Assembly: GCF_900605495.1 (NCBI RefSeq) | Contig: NZ_LR027602.1 | Coordinates: forward strand, 405,409-469,408 | DNA from: Bacilliculturomica massiliensis | GTDB taxonomy: Bacteria; Bacillota; Clostridia; Peptostreptococcales; Anaerovoracaceae | Direction: 5' to 3' | Length of the DNA: 64,000 nt | Shown here: piece by piece, positions 34,869 to 44,205 of the stretch | How the letters are laid out: each line of letters begins with the position of its first letter | Position numbering within the stretch: the stretch's first letter is position 1 | Notes under the pieces: model-generated | The model's input: only the letters and a program-made list of their open reading frames with translations | Database searches by the model: none | Told to the model about the DNA's origin: nothing | Translations under genes and position numbers: made by a program

Positions 34869-35539
34869 ATCAGGATCTGCTTTATTATATCACCAACCAT
34901 GCGGGAAGCTTGTCCGTACAGGAGATCATCGTGAATTTTCTGGCCGCGCTGGGAGTGGGTTTCATCATCTTTTTGTCGTACCGGTTTTCCCATTCCAGCG
35001 CTGTTTACAGTTCCAGATTCAATGTTTCTCTGTGGATGCTGACCATGGTCACCACTATGGTCATGTGCGTGATCGGCAACAATATCGCTTTATCGCTGGG
35101 GATGGTGGGCGCGTTATCCATCGTGCGTTTTCGCACGGCTGTGAAGGATGCCAGAGATACGGCGTACATTTTCTGGTGCGTGGCGGCGGGCGTCTGCTGC
35201 GGGGTCTCCGATTTTATGATCGCTATTCTCGGCAGCACGATCCTTTTCATTTTGATGCTGATCATCGGAAACACAATGCCCAACAATCGGTTCCTGCTGG
35301 TGATCCACTGCGGGACGTCGGCCTCCGCTCAGGTGGAACAGAGTCTGGAGACCGCCTTTGAGGGAAAGGCGCGCCTGTGTGCGAAAAACGCCGCCCGCGG
35401 GAATGTGGAATATATCTATGAACTGACAGAAAAGCAGATAAAAAAGAAGAATGGCGCCGACTTCACCGGGAAATTGCTGGCCCTGGAGGAGGTGTACGAC
35501 GTGAATCTGGTTGCGCAGAACGACGAGATCACCGCGTAG
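34865..35539 (+). CDS. DUF4956 membrane protein
   Basis: 224 residues; ATG 34865 with AGGAGGA inside the preceding gene. Membrane segments at about 22-42, 55-78, 85-100 and 112-138 include the conserved IGNNIALSLGMVGALSIVRFRTAVKD. A cytoplasmic domain follows. This family is a usual neighbour of VTC-domain proteins; its activity is unknown and it may be a membrane partner or channel. Confidence 0.88.
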   Translation: MNQDLLYYITNHAGSLSVQEIIVNFLAALGVGFIIFLSYRFSHSSAVYSSRFNVSLWMLTMVTTMVMCVIGNNIALSLGMVGALSIVRFRTAVKDARDTAYIFWCVAAGVCCGVSDFMIAILGSTILFILMLIIGNTMPNNRFLLVIHCGTSASAQVEQSLETAFEGKARLCAKNAARGNVEYIYELTEKQIKKKNGADFTGKLLALEEVYDVNLVAQNDEITA

Positions 35540-35572
35540 TCAGAGCGGGATGGGGATAAAAAGGAGGTATCT

Positions 35573-37189
35573 GTGAGAGCGGGAAGACCAGTTTTGGCCG
35601 TATGCGGCGTTATCGCGCTGGCCGTCTTCATGTGCGCGGGGCTGGGGATGTGGCAGTACAGCCAGGAGGAGGTCCACAGCAGGGTGTGGCAGCATGAGGC
35701 AGAGAAAGACGCCGATCCCTCGACGGGTCCGACGGAACTGCCCGGGGATTTCCTGGTTGACGGATCCTTTGCAAGCCATCTTCCCGTAGTGGTGATCGAC
35801 ACCGGCGGCAGGGAGATCGTAAACTACAAGTATTACGATTCGTCCACCGATTCCATGAAATATCCGGAGGGTGTGGACGTATACACGCCCATGACTCTCT
35901 CCGTCATCGACAATGAGAACCATGTGAATCATCCGACGGACGCTCCTGCGCAGCAGTCCCAGGGGAAATTGAAAGTGCGGGGGAATCATTCCGCCATGCT
36001 TGCCAAGCTTCAATACCGGATCAAACTGCTGACGGAGGACGGGGAAAAGAACAGGATCCCGATCCTGGGCATGGAGCCATCTGACGACTGGGTCTTAAAC
36101 GGTACCCAAAGCGACCGTTCGCATCTGCGGACCTATCTGGGCATGAATTTTATGGGGACGCTGCAGGCCTCCACGCCGGATGTGCGCTTTTGCGAGGTGC
36201 TGATGAAGGAAGGGGAGCGGTACCGCTATCAGGGACTGTACATGTTTTTGGAGCCGGTAAGCCGCGGGGAAGGCCGGGTAGATATTGATAAATACGATCC
36301 GTCGGCTGCGGCGGTCCCCTACCTGGCAAGAAGGGACCGATACGATAAGAGCGCGGTCACCCTCGACACCTGGCTCTCCCGCCGGCGGGAAAAGCGAAAG
36401 GATTGGGATCTGAGACTGGAAAACGACGCCGTGATCGAATTGATCTATCCCAATGAAAAGGCGGTCACAGCGGAGTCCCTGGCGAAGATCGAAGGGGAGA
36501 TCGACGAGTTTGAACGGATCTTATATTCGGAAGATGCGGGGACTTTCGTCCGATACCGGCAGTACATTGACATGGAATCGTTCTGCGATTATTTTCTGAT
36601 CAATGAATTCATGGCCAGTTATGACGCGGGGGTGCACTCCACTTACTTTTACAAAGACACTGCGGGAAGGATCACCATGGGACCGGTCTGGGATTTTGAC
36701 GGATGCGCCGACAATGTGACCAACGAGCTGACGCGCTATGATTACATCGTACTGGGCTCCCGCCCCTGGTATGAACAGATGGTGAAGGACCCGGTCTTTG
36801 TAAAAATGCTGACGACCCGCTTCGGACAGCTGCGGGCGGGTCTGCTTTCCGATGAAAATATCGAGAAGATCGTCGGAGATACGGTGGACTATCTGGGAAA
36901 CGCCGTCAGCCGCGATACACAGCGGTGGAGGGCGGAGTACGCCGGGCAGTTTCCCGTGTTGACAGAGGAGGAGACCGGTCTGTCGATATGGAGGGATTCG
37001 GACAGCTTTGAAAAAGAAGTAAAGCGCGTCGAGGATTTTCTGATCCTGCACGCCCGCTTTATGGATCAGAATCTGCCTTATGTGAGAAGATATGAGGAAA
37101 AGGGATCGTCCTTTGAAACGCCGGCCATCCTGTGTCTGCTGGCCTTTTTTATAGCGGTGGTCCTGGTGCAGCGCAGCCGCAGGTACTGA
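35573..37189 (+). CDS. CotH-family kinase-like protein
   Basis: 538 residues from GTG 35573 with AAGGAGG 6 bases upstream. An N-terminal signal-anchor (about 5-24) and a second hydrophobic stretch near the C-terminus (about 515-532) suggest an exported protein tethered at both ends. Family hallmarks: KLKVRGNHSAMLAKLQYRIKL, DDWVLNGTQSDRSHLRTYLG, FCDYFLINEFMASYDAG and MGPVWDFDGCADN, with metal-binding Asp residues. B. subtilis CotH is a spore-coat protein kinase; here the target may be a surface component of this operon. Confidence 0.88.
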   Translation: MRAGRPVLAVCGVIALAVFMCAGLGMWQYSQEEVHSRVWQHEAEKDADPSTGPTELPGDFLVDGSFASHLPVVVIDTGGREIVNYKYYDSSTDSMKYPEGVDVYTPMTLSVIDNENHVNHPTDAPAQQSQGKLKVRGNHSAMLAKLQYRIKLLTEDGEKNRIPILGMEPSDDWVLNGTQSDRSHLRTYLGMNFMGTLQASTPDVRFCEVLMKEGERYRYQGLYMFLEPVSRGEGRVDIDKYDPSAAAVPYLARRDRYDKSAVTLDTWLSRRREKRKDWDLRLENDAVIELIYPNEKAVTAESLAKIEGEIDEFERILYSEDAGTFVRYRQYIDMESFCDYFLINEFMASYDAGVHSTYFYKDTAGRITMGPVWDFDGCADNVTNELTRYDYIVLGSRPWYEQMVKDPVFVKMLTTRFGQLRAGLLSDENIEKIVGDTVDYLGNAVSRDTQRWRAEYAGQFPVLTEEETGLSIWRDSDSFEKEVKRVEDFLILHARFMDQNLPYVRRYEEKGSSFETPAILCLLAFFIAVVLVQRSRRY

Positions 37190-37225
37190 CAGGGTACGCC
37201 CTATGGCAAGAGAGGTGAACGTTTC

Positions 37226-39547
37226 GTGGCCCGAAAAGCGAAGAGCAATACCAAGAACAGCAAGAGCGGCAGGGAACTGGCGTGGATCTATATCGCCGTG
37301 CTCAGCATGACGGTCTACGTAGTCTGGCGAATCTTTTTTACCATACCGGAACACCAGATCTACGGATGGTTTGCCACTGTCTGCGGAATGCTGCTGGTCG
37401 CCTCTGAGACGATCTCCATGCTGGAGGGAAGCGAACACTTTTTTCGCCTGCGGAAAAAAAACATGCCGGAGAAGCCGGAAGTGCCGCTTTCCTGGTTCCC
37501 TCACATCGATATTCTGATCGCCACCCACAATGAGGAGACGGAGCTTCTCTACAAAACGGTCAACGGATGTAAGCACATGGATTATCCCGATAAGGGCAGA
37601 GTCCATATCTATATCTGTGACGACGGAAACCGGCCGGAGATGGCAAAACTGGCCGCTGAAATGGGCGTGGGATATTGTACGCTGGAGGAGAATCGGGACG
37701 CGAAGGCGGGCAATCTGAACAATGCCATTCAGATGACCGGTTCTCCGTGGATCGTCACCTTCGATGCGGATATGATACCGACCCACGATTTTTTGATGGA
37801 GACCGTTCCCTATACTTTTCTGCCGCGGATGAAACAGCTGGAGGACGGATCGTGGAGGGAGAGAACGGAGGAAGAGCGGGATGAAGATTACAGGATCGGC
37901 TTTATCCAGACTCCCCAGAGTTTTTACAATCCTGATCTGTTTCAGTTCAATTTTTTCAGCGAACAGCGCATCCCCAACGAACAGGATTTCTTTTTCCGGG
38001 AGATCAACGTGGGGCGCAACAGCGCCAACGCCAGCATCTACGCGGGCTCCAATACCCTCATATCCCGGCAGGCTCTTGAGGATGTGGGCGGAATAGCTAC
38101 GGGAACGATCACAGAGGATTTTGAGACGGGCATTCTGATCCAGGCGAAGGGATATACCTGTTACGCCTTCGATCAGCCTCTGGCCCACGGGCTGGCGCCC
38201 ACCGACGTGGACAGTCTGATCAGGCAGCGCCGGCGCTGGGGACGGGGATGTATCTCATCGCTGCGGCGGGTCCGCATTCTGCGCAACCCGAATTTGAAAC
38301 TCAACACAAAACTCAGCTACATTTCCTGTCTGCTGTACTGGTGGACCTTCGCGCGGCGCTTTGTATACATCGTCTGTCCGATCCTGTTCGTACTGTTTGG
38401 TATTCCGGTGGTGATCTGCGGCCTGCCTGAGCTGGTTCTGATATGGCTGCCGTCCTACCTTCTGTACAACCACGCCCTGAAAGTCACATCGGGCAGGCTT
38501 CGCACGCAGAGATGGAGCAATATCGTAGACACTACCATCTTCCCGTATATGATCCTTCCTATTTTGATGGAGACGCTGTTCATCCAGCAGAAAAAATTCG
38601 ACGTGACCAATAAGACGCGGACGGTGGGAAAAAAATCGGATCTGCCCCTGGCGGCTCCCCATATGATCCTGCTGCTGCTGGACGCTGCCGCGCTGCTTAT
38701 ATCGGTAAGGTCCGCCGTGCTGAACAATAACTTCGGCGCTGCGATCATTATTTACTGGCTGGCGGTCAATGGACTGAATCTGGTGATGGCCGTTTTCTTC
38801 ATGGTGGGGCGCAGAAATCTGAGGGCAAACGACAGATTTCGGATCAGCGTTCCGGTGGAGGTGCATTACCGCGGCACGTCCTATTACGGCGAGACGGCAG
38901 ACCTGTCGGAGACGGGTCTGTCCCTGATGACGCAGAAAGCGATCTATCTGCCTGACGGCAATGATACGGTGGGGATCCATCTGAAATCAGAGCGTTATGA
39001 GACGAGATTCAAGGCCCGGACCGTACAGGTCGCGAAACGGGACGGGGGATGGCAGTACGGTCTGGAGATCGTGGAGCTTGAGGGAAAAAACAAGGATGAG
39101 TATTACCAGATGCTTTACGATCATCATCACAGCCTGGCAGATCAGATCCATAGGTCGGTCAGCGTCTTTGAAGACGTGTTTATCAATATCCACAGGCGGG
39201 CGCAGAGCGGCAGGACCTCCAACCGCAAGCTGCCCCGGGTGGATCTGGATCTCGACTTGGAGACCGGCAGCGGAACGCCTGTCCGGGCGGTGAACTGCAA
39301 TTATAAATACATTCTTCTGACCGGCGCCGGCGAAGGTCAAAGGGAACTGGAGCTGCTCATTCCCGGCTGCTCCGCGCGGATGCGGTGTGTGCGTCCGGCG
39401 GACGGAAACCCCAAAGCTGGTCTGTTTGCCGTGGTAAACTGGGAGGAACTGTTGTTTGAGGACGCTTATGAGAAACTGTTTGCGGCGGCAGAGAATGCCG
39501 CGGCGCAAAGAGCAGAAGAGGCCGGGAAGGATGGGAGACCGTCGTGA
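37226..39547 (+). CDS. BcsA-like family 2 glycosyltransferase with PilZ domain (cellulose synthase-like)
   Basis: 773 residues from GTG 37226. TM segments at about 15-60 precede the GT2 core: ICDDGNR, TFDADMIP, TEDFETG and QRRRWGRG, the D,D,D,Q(Q/R)xRW signature of processive beta-glycan synthases. More TM segments (about 365-545) are followed by a PilZ domain (RANDR as the RxxxR motif, about 533; DLSETG, about 558), so c-di-GMP activation is expected. An extra C-terminal domain of about 130 residues is unassigned. With the GH5 lipoprotein and acyltransferase genes it resembles clostridial cellulose synthase CcsA; the polymer itself is inferred. Confidence 0.9.
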   Translation: MARKAKSNTKNSKSGRELAWIYIAVLSMTVYVVWRIFFTIPEHQIYGWFATVCGMLLVASETISMLEGSEHFFRLRKKNMPEKPEVPLSWFPHIDILIATHNEETELLYKTVNGCKHMDYPDKGRVHIYICDDGNRPEMAKLAAEMGVGYCTLEENRDAKAGNLNNAIQMTGSPWIVTFDADMIPTHDFLMETVPYTFLPRMKQLEDGSWRERTEEERDEDYRIGFIQTPQSFYNPDLFQFNFFSEQRIPNEQDFFFREINVGRNSANASIYAGSNTLISRQALEDVGGIATGTITEDFETGILIQAKGYTCYAFDQPLAHGLAPTDVDSLIRQRRRWGRGCISSLRRVRILRNPNLKLNTKLSYISCLLYWWTFARRFVYIVCPILFVLFGIPVVICGLPELVLIWLPSYLLYNHALKVTSGRLRTQRWSNIVDTTIFPYMILPILMETLFIQQKKFDVTNKTRTVGKKSDLPLAAPHMILLLLDAAALLISVRSAVLNNNFGAAIIIYWLAVNGLNLVMAVFFMVGRRNLRANDRFRISVPVEVHYRGTSYYGETADLSETGLSLMTQKAIYLPDGNDTVGIHLKSERYETRFKARTVQVAKRDGGWQYGLEIVELEGKNKDEYYQMLYDHHHSLADQIHRSVSVFEDVFINIHRRAQSGRTSNRKLPRVDLDLDLETGSGTPVRAVNCNYKYILLTGAGEGQRELELLIPGCSARMRCVRPADGNPKAGLFAVVNWEELLFEDAYEKLFAAAENAAAQRAEEAGKDGRPS

Positions 39548-39611
39548 TCGGAACCGTGAAGGGCTGGGGAAGTAAGGCTGCAGCCCGGGCGATTGCAGAG
39601 GAGAGAGAGCT

Positions 39612-41081
39612 TTGGTTTTTTCGAGCGTAGTATTTTTGTTTTATTTTCTGCCGGCGATCCTGATTCTCTATTACACTGCAGGATTTTTGGGCATGGGACT
39701 GCGCAACGCGCTGCTGCTCCTGTTCAGCCTGCTGTTTTATGCATGGGGCGAACCGAGATACGTGGTCCTTTTAGTCGGATCCTGCCTGGTAAACTGGCTG
39801 CTGGCTCTCATGCTGCGGCGTTGGGAGAGATATAAGCGTTTTTTTCTGATCGTGGACTGCGCGGCCAATCTGGGAGTACTTTTCCTGTTTAAGTACTTGA
39901 GTTTTGCCGTGAGGACGATCAACGGGTTTAACGCCGCCGTGGGATGGAAGACCGTACTGCCTGCCGTCGATATTCTGCTGCCGATCGGCATTTCCTTTTT
40001 TACCTTTCAGGCGCTCAGCTATGTGATCGACGTCTACCGGGGAGACGCGCCGGCGCAGAAGAATCCCTTTTATGTGGCGCTCTACATTTCACTTTTTCCG
40101 CAGCTGGTGGCAGGACCTATCGTTCGTTACCGAAGCGTGGAAAAACAGCTTCTCCATCGACGGCATACATGGGAAAAGTTTGAGGAAGGAGCGGCGCGTT
40201 TTGTCCGGGGTCTGGGCAAGAAACTGCTTTTAGCCAATACCTTTGCCATTGTGGCGGACAATATTTATGCCATGACCATGGCGGGCCATCAGCAGATGAA
40301 GGTGCCGGTGCTTCTCGCCTGGCTGGGATCTTTTGCCTACACGCTGCAGATTTTCTACGACTTTTCCGGATACTCGGATATGGCGCTGGGCCTGGGAAAA
40401 ATGTTTGGATTTACCTTCGATGAAAATTTTAATTATCCGTATATCTCAAAGTCGATCAGCGAATTCTGGCGCCGCTGGCATATCTCGCTGTCCTCATGGT
40501 TCCGCGAATATGTCTATATTCCGCTGGGAGGATCCAGGGTGGAGAATGCCGACGCGATGGTGCGTAATCTGCTGATCGTATGGCTGCTCACCGGCGTCTG
40601 GCACGGAGCTGCCTGGACCTTTATTTTCTGGGGGCTGTTCCAATTTACATTTATTCTTTTAGAGCGGCTGTTTCGCTATGAGACCATGCAGCTGCCCGGA
40701 GTGTGGAAGCACGTCATTGCGCTTGTTATTATTAATTTGGGCTGGGTGCTGTTTCGCAGCGAAAACTTTTATCAATACAGGGAGTTCATGGGGAATCTGT
40801 TCGGCCTTCATCAAAACGGCCTGTATAACAGTTACGTGTGGATGTTCTTAAAGGAATACGCCGTATTCTGGGCGGCGGGGATCATCTTCTGTCTGCCGGT
40901 GGGAAAATGGCTGGAGCGGAGACTGGCCGCGAAGTTCAGCGGGAAGCCGGCCATATGCGGGAAGGCGGCCGCCGTCGGATCTGCGGCCCTTTATCCCGTC
41001 TGCATGCTGGGGTTGTTTTTCGTGTGCGTGATCTACCTGGTCAAAGGCGGATACAATCCGTTTATCTATTTTAATTTTTAG
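39612..41081 (+). CDS. MBOAT family O-acyltransferase (AlgI-like)
   Basis: 489 residues from TTG 39612, chosen because MVFSSVVFLFYFLP is the standard N-terminus of this family and GAGGAGAGAG lies upstream. About ten membrane segments are visible. Family features: PIGISFFTFQALSYVIDVYRG, YPYISKSISEFWRRWHISLS and the catalytic-His segment GVWHGAAWTFIFWG. It should pass acetyl groups across the membrane for polysaccharide O-acetylation, with the DHHW protein downstream as the likely extracellular transferase. Confidence 0.92.
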   Translation: MVFSSVVFLFYFLPAILILYYTAGFLGMGLRNALLLLFSLLFYAWGEPRYVVLLVGSCLVNWLLALMLRRWERYKRFFLIVDCAANLGVLFLFKYLSFAVRTINGFNAAVGWKTVLPAVDILLPIGISFFTFQALSYVIDVYRGDAPAQKNPFYVALYISLFPQLVAGPIVRYRSVEKQLLHRRHTWEKFEEGAARFVRGLGKKLLLANTFAIVADNIYAMTMAGHQQMKVPVLLAWLGSFAYTLQIFYDFSGYSDMALGLGKMFGFTFDENFNYPYISKSISEFWRRWHISLSSWFREYVYIPLGGSRVENADAMVRNLLIVWLLTGVWHGAAWTFIFWGLFQFTFILLERLFRYETMQLPGVWKHVIALVIINLGWVLFRSENFYQYREFMGNLFGLHQNGLYNSYVWMFLKEYAVFWAAGIIFCLPVGKWLERRLAAKFSGKPAICGKAAAVGSAALYPVCMLGLFFVCVIYLVKGGYNPFIYFNF

Positions 41082-41096
41082 CGGCGGGAGGCAGCT

Positions 41097-42308
41097 GTGG
41101 AGAGAATCAAAAAAGTGGGGAACCGGATTTTTGCTTTATTGTTTGTTCTGGCACTGCTGGCATTTTCCGGCGCAAATTTTCTGCAGGCGCAGGAACTGCT
41201 GAAAGCGGAAGCTGCGGCGCTGGATCCGGCGGAAATTTCAAAGGGCATAGCGGAGCTGAACGCCGTGTTGGAAGAAAATGTACTGGGACGGTATCAGATG
41301 CTGGAAGGGTACGGCCGGATACAGAAGCTGCTGAATAAGCACGAAGAAAATGCGTTCGTCAATGTGATCGACAAAGCGGGATATCTCTATTCGGGGAATT
41401 TCTGGAATGGGTTTGGGGACGATCAGAAGGAACTGGCCGTCCGGGTGCGGAGACTGTCTGATTTTCTGAAAGAAAGAGGGGTCCCGCTGGGCTTTGTGCT
41501 GGAACCGTCTAAGACCGTCCGCGCGGAACAACGGTATGCGGGGATCCCTTATGACGACTTTACCGCAGAAGCCGACGACATGCTGCGCTGGCTCCGTTAC
41601 TACGGCGTGCCTTATCTGGACCTGCGCGAAAGCATGGAGCGTTCCGGTCTGGATTATGATGAGATGTGGTTTAAGACGGATCACCACTGGACGCCTCTGG
41701 CCGCTTTTGAGGGGTATCGGGCGCTGGTCTCCTGGATGAACGAGGTGTTTGGGGCGGGACTGGACCCTGATGGAGTAGATCGGGATCTGGATCATTATGA
41801 CGTTGTGACTTATCCGGACGCTATGCTGGGATCTCAGGGCAGGGAAACCGGTCTGGCGTATGCCGGGGGCATGGAGGATTATACGGCCGTGGTGCCGAAA
41901 GCGGAGGGAAGCTATCTCTGGATCTCTAACGATGCGCCAATGCGGTCAGGCGCCTTTCGGGAAGCATTTTTGAAGGAGGATATCCTTGGGATGGACCCCT
42001 ATCATCTGAACGCCGGGGCCTTTTATCTGAACGAGCTGACAGTCTACAGCCGTCTGATCAATCGCCAGGCGCCCAATGATAAGAAGATCCTTCTGCTGCG
42101 GGATTCTTTCGCTACGCCTGTGGGAGCCTTTCTGGCGCAGGACTGCGCCAGGGTAGATATGCTCTGGAACATCGAGTACACGCCGGATGACCTCAGAGCA
42201 TATCTGGAGGAAAACGATCTTGACTATGTGATCATCATGCTGTATCCGCAGAATCTTTCCGACAGCAGCTTTCCGTTTTTTCAGACCGCCGGTCAGGAGG
42301 ACTTATGA
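41097..42308 (+). CDS. DHHW-family (AlgX/AlgJ-like) exported protein
   Basis: 403 residues from GTG 41097 with GGGAGG upstream. One N-terminal membrane anchor (about 11-28). The SGNH-type catalytic motif appears as FKTDHHWTPLAAFEGYRAL (about 197), with a later LLLRDSFATPVGAFLA carrying the Ser. Such proteins O-acetylate polysaccharides with the MBOAT partner. Ends with an ATGA overlap with the GH5 gene. Confidence 0.9.
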   Translation: MERIKKVGNRIFALLFVLALLAFSGANFLQAQELLKAEAAALDPAEISKGIAELNAVLEENVLGRYQMLEGYGRIQKLLNKHEENAFVNVIDKAGYLYSGNFWNGFGDDQKELAVRVRRLSDFLKERGVPLGFVLEPSKTVRAEQRYAGIPYDDFTAEADDMLRWLRYYGVPYLDLRESMERSGLDYDEMWFKTDHHWTPLAAFEGYRALVSWMNEVFGAGLDPDGVDRDLDHYDVVTYPDAMLGSQGRETGLAYAGGMEDYTAVVPKAEGSYLWISNDAPMRSGAFREAFLKEDILGMDPYHLNAGAFYLNELTVYSRLINRQAPNDKKILLLRDSFATPVGAFLAQDCARVDMLWNIEYTPDDLRAYLEENDLDYVIIMLYPQNLSDSSFPFFQTAGQEDL

Positions 42309-43330
42309 GAAAGAAAATCTTGTTGATGGCGATGGCTGCGCTGACGGCGGCAGGCGTTCTTTGCTGCTGCGGGTCGCCTCAGAGGACAGGAAACGGCGTG
42401 GAGGCCCATGGGCGGCTGCGGGTGCAGGATGCCCGGCTGACGGATGAACATGGGGAGCCGGCAGTTTTGCGGGGGATGAGCAGTCATGGGATCAGCTGGT
42501 TCCCCCGCTATCTTAACGGAGGGGCGATGAAAACGCTGCGGGAAGAGGGAGCCAATCTGATGAGGATCGCTGTGTATACGGAGCCCCCGGGAGCCTATAT
42601 CGAAGATCCGCAGCGCAGTCTGGATTATTTATATATGGGGATCGAAAGCGCTCTGGCAGAGGATATGTATGTGATCGTGGACTGGCATATTTTAAAGGAC
42701 GGGGACCCCAATGAGCTGGCAGATGAGGCTGCGGCCTTTTTTGACGGGGTCAGCGCTCACTATGGGAATTGTCCGGGGATTTTATATGAGATCTGCAACG
42801 AACCCAACGGGGATACCCAGTGGGAGGATATCGTGCGGTATGCCCGGCGTGTGATCCCGGTGATCAGGGCCAACGCTCCGGAAGCTGTGATCCTCACAGG
42901 GGTGCCCAATTACTGTACGGATTTCCGGGGGCCGCTGGCGGATCCTCTGCCCTACGAAAACATCATGTACACCATGCACCGTTACATCGACGTAGCGCAG
43001 AAGAAACCGTGCGATCCAGGGCAGCTGGAAGCCCTTCTGGATCAGGGTCTGCCCATCTTTGTCACGGAATGGGGCGTAACGCTGGGGGACGCTGATCCCT
43101 CTGCGGAAGAAGCGGAAGAAAACGGCCTGCGGCAGACAGAGATCTATGTGGAAAACGCGCTGCCCTTTCTCGAATTGATGGCGGATCGGGAGGTAAGCTG
43201 GGCGGCCTGGGCTCTGAGCGGCAAAGATGAGATCCACAGCGTCCTGCGCGCGGACTGCGGGAAACTGAGCGGATGGACCCGGGAGGATCTGACCGGATTT
43301 GGGGAATTGGTGTTCGATCATTTCCAATGA
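42305..43330 (+). CDS. Glycoside hydrolase family 5 lipoprotein (CcsZ-like endoglucanase)
   Basis: 341 residues. The N-terminus is a lipoprotein signal (KKILLMAMAALTAAGVLCC, lipobox Cys about residue 20). GH5 hallmarks: LRGMSSHGISWF, YVIVDWHIL, YEICNEPNGD (acid/base Glu) and FVTEWGVTLGD (nucleophile Glu). Cellulose synthase operons regularly include such a glucanase to trim the polymer. The ATGA overlap couples it to the DHHW gene. Confidence 0.92.
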   Translation: MRKKILLMAMAALTAAGVLCCCGSPQRTGNGVEAHGRLRVQDARLTDEHGEPAVLRGMSSHGISWFPRYLNGGAMKTLREEGANLMRIAVYTEPPGAYIEDPQRSLDYLYMGIESALAEDMYVIVDWHILKDGDPNELADEAAAFFDGVSAHYGNCPGILYEICNEPNGDTQWEDIVRYARRVIPVIRANAPEAVILTGVPNYCTDFRGPLADPLPYENIMYTMHRYIDVAQKKPCDPGQLEALLDQGLPIFVTEWGVTLGDADPSAEEAEENGLRQTEIYVENALPFLELMADREVSWAAWALSGKDEIHSVLRADCGKLSGWTREDLTGFGELVFDHFQ

Positions 43331-43361
43331 AGAGAGACTGCGGAATGGGGGTAGGCTGCGG

Positions 43362-44204
43362 ATGGAAAAATGGAAACAGGCGATGCTGGTATTTCTGCGG
43401 GCGGCGGGGCTGCTGGCGCTGACCGCGGCGCTGATCGGGCTTCTGTTCATATTGGAAGGGAAAGGGTCGGTGGAGCCCGCCGGAATCTGGTTTGTGGGCA
43501 CTGCCGGTGACGCGGACTGCGCGGTGCTTCTCAGCCGGGGACAATGCGTGGTCATCGACACCGGCGAAGAGGCAGACGGCCCGCGGATATTGGAATTTCT
43601 GGAAAGGAAACAGGTATCGAAGATCGACTGTCTGATATTGACGCACCCGGACAAGGACCACATCGGATCGGCGCCGCTGCTGCTTGAGTCCATGTCCGTT
43701 GAGATGATCGTGATGCCCTATTATATGAAGGATAATGACAGATTACAGGCGCTGGAAGATCAGATGGAACAGAGCGGCGCGCCGGTGATGACGCTGTCGC
43801 GCAGCAGAGAGTTTGTTTTCGGCGATCTGGACCTGCGCATCTTTCCGCCGGACAGGATCAACTATAATAAAGATAATAATTACTCTCTGATCACGCTGGC
43901 GGAGCACGGGAGCGTTCGCATGCTGTTTGCCGGGGACGCTCAGAAAGTTCGGTTGGAAGAGATGGAAAATTACGAGCTTGAGCCGGTGGATCTTTACAAG
44001 GTGCCTCACCATGGACGCCGGTCAGAAAAGGGAGAAGAGGCGATACGGCAGCTGAAGCCGGAGATCGCCGTCGTCACAGCGGAGACGGCGGATCCGGGTA
44101 TCGCAGGGGCCCTGCGGGAAGAAAACGCGCAGATCTTCTACACGGTCCCCGATCGGGACTGCAGTTTTGAGAGCGACGGGGAGAAACTGCGCGAGATCAA
44201 CTGA
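43362..44204 (+). CDS. Membrane-anchored metallo-beta-lactamase-fold hydrolase (ComEC C-domain-like)
   Basis: 280 residues from ATG 43362; the ribosome site is weak and upstream in-frame starts overlap the GH5 gene. One N-terminal TM (about 9-30). Metal motifs: LILTHPDKDHIGSA (HxDxDH type, as in ComEC tails), MLFAGDAQ and KVPHHGRRSE. There is no competence channel domain. Likely an extracytoplasmic hydrolase; its role in the polysaccharide locus is unknown. Confidence 0.85.
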   Translation: MEKWKQAMLVFLRAAGLLALTAALIGLLFILEGKGSVEPAGIWFVGTAGDADCAVLLSRGQCVVIDTGEEADGPRILEFLERKQVSKIDCLILTHPDKDHIGSAPLLLESMSVEMIVMPYYMKDNDRLQALEDQMEQSGAPVMTLSRSREFVFGDLDLRIFPPDRINYNKDNNYSLITLAEHGSVRMLFAGDAQKVRLEEMENYELEPVDLYKVPHHGRRSEKGEEAIRQLKPEIAVVTAETADPGIAGALREENAQIFYTVPDRDCSFESDGEKLREIN

Positions 44205-44205
44205 T

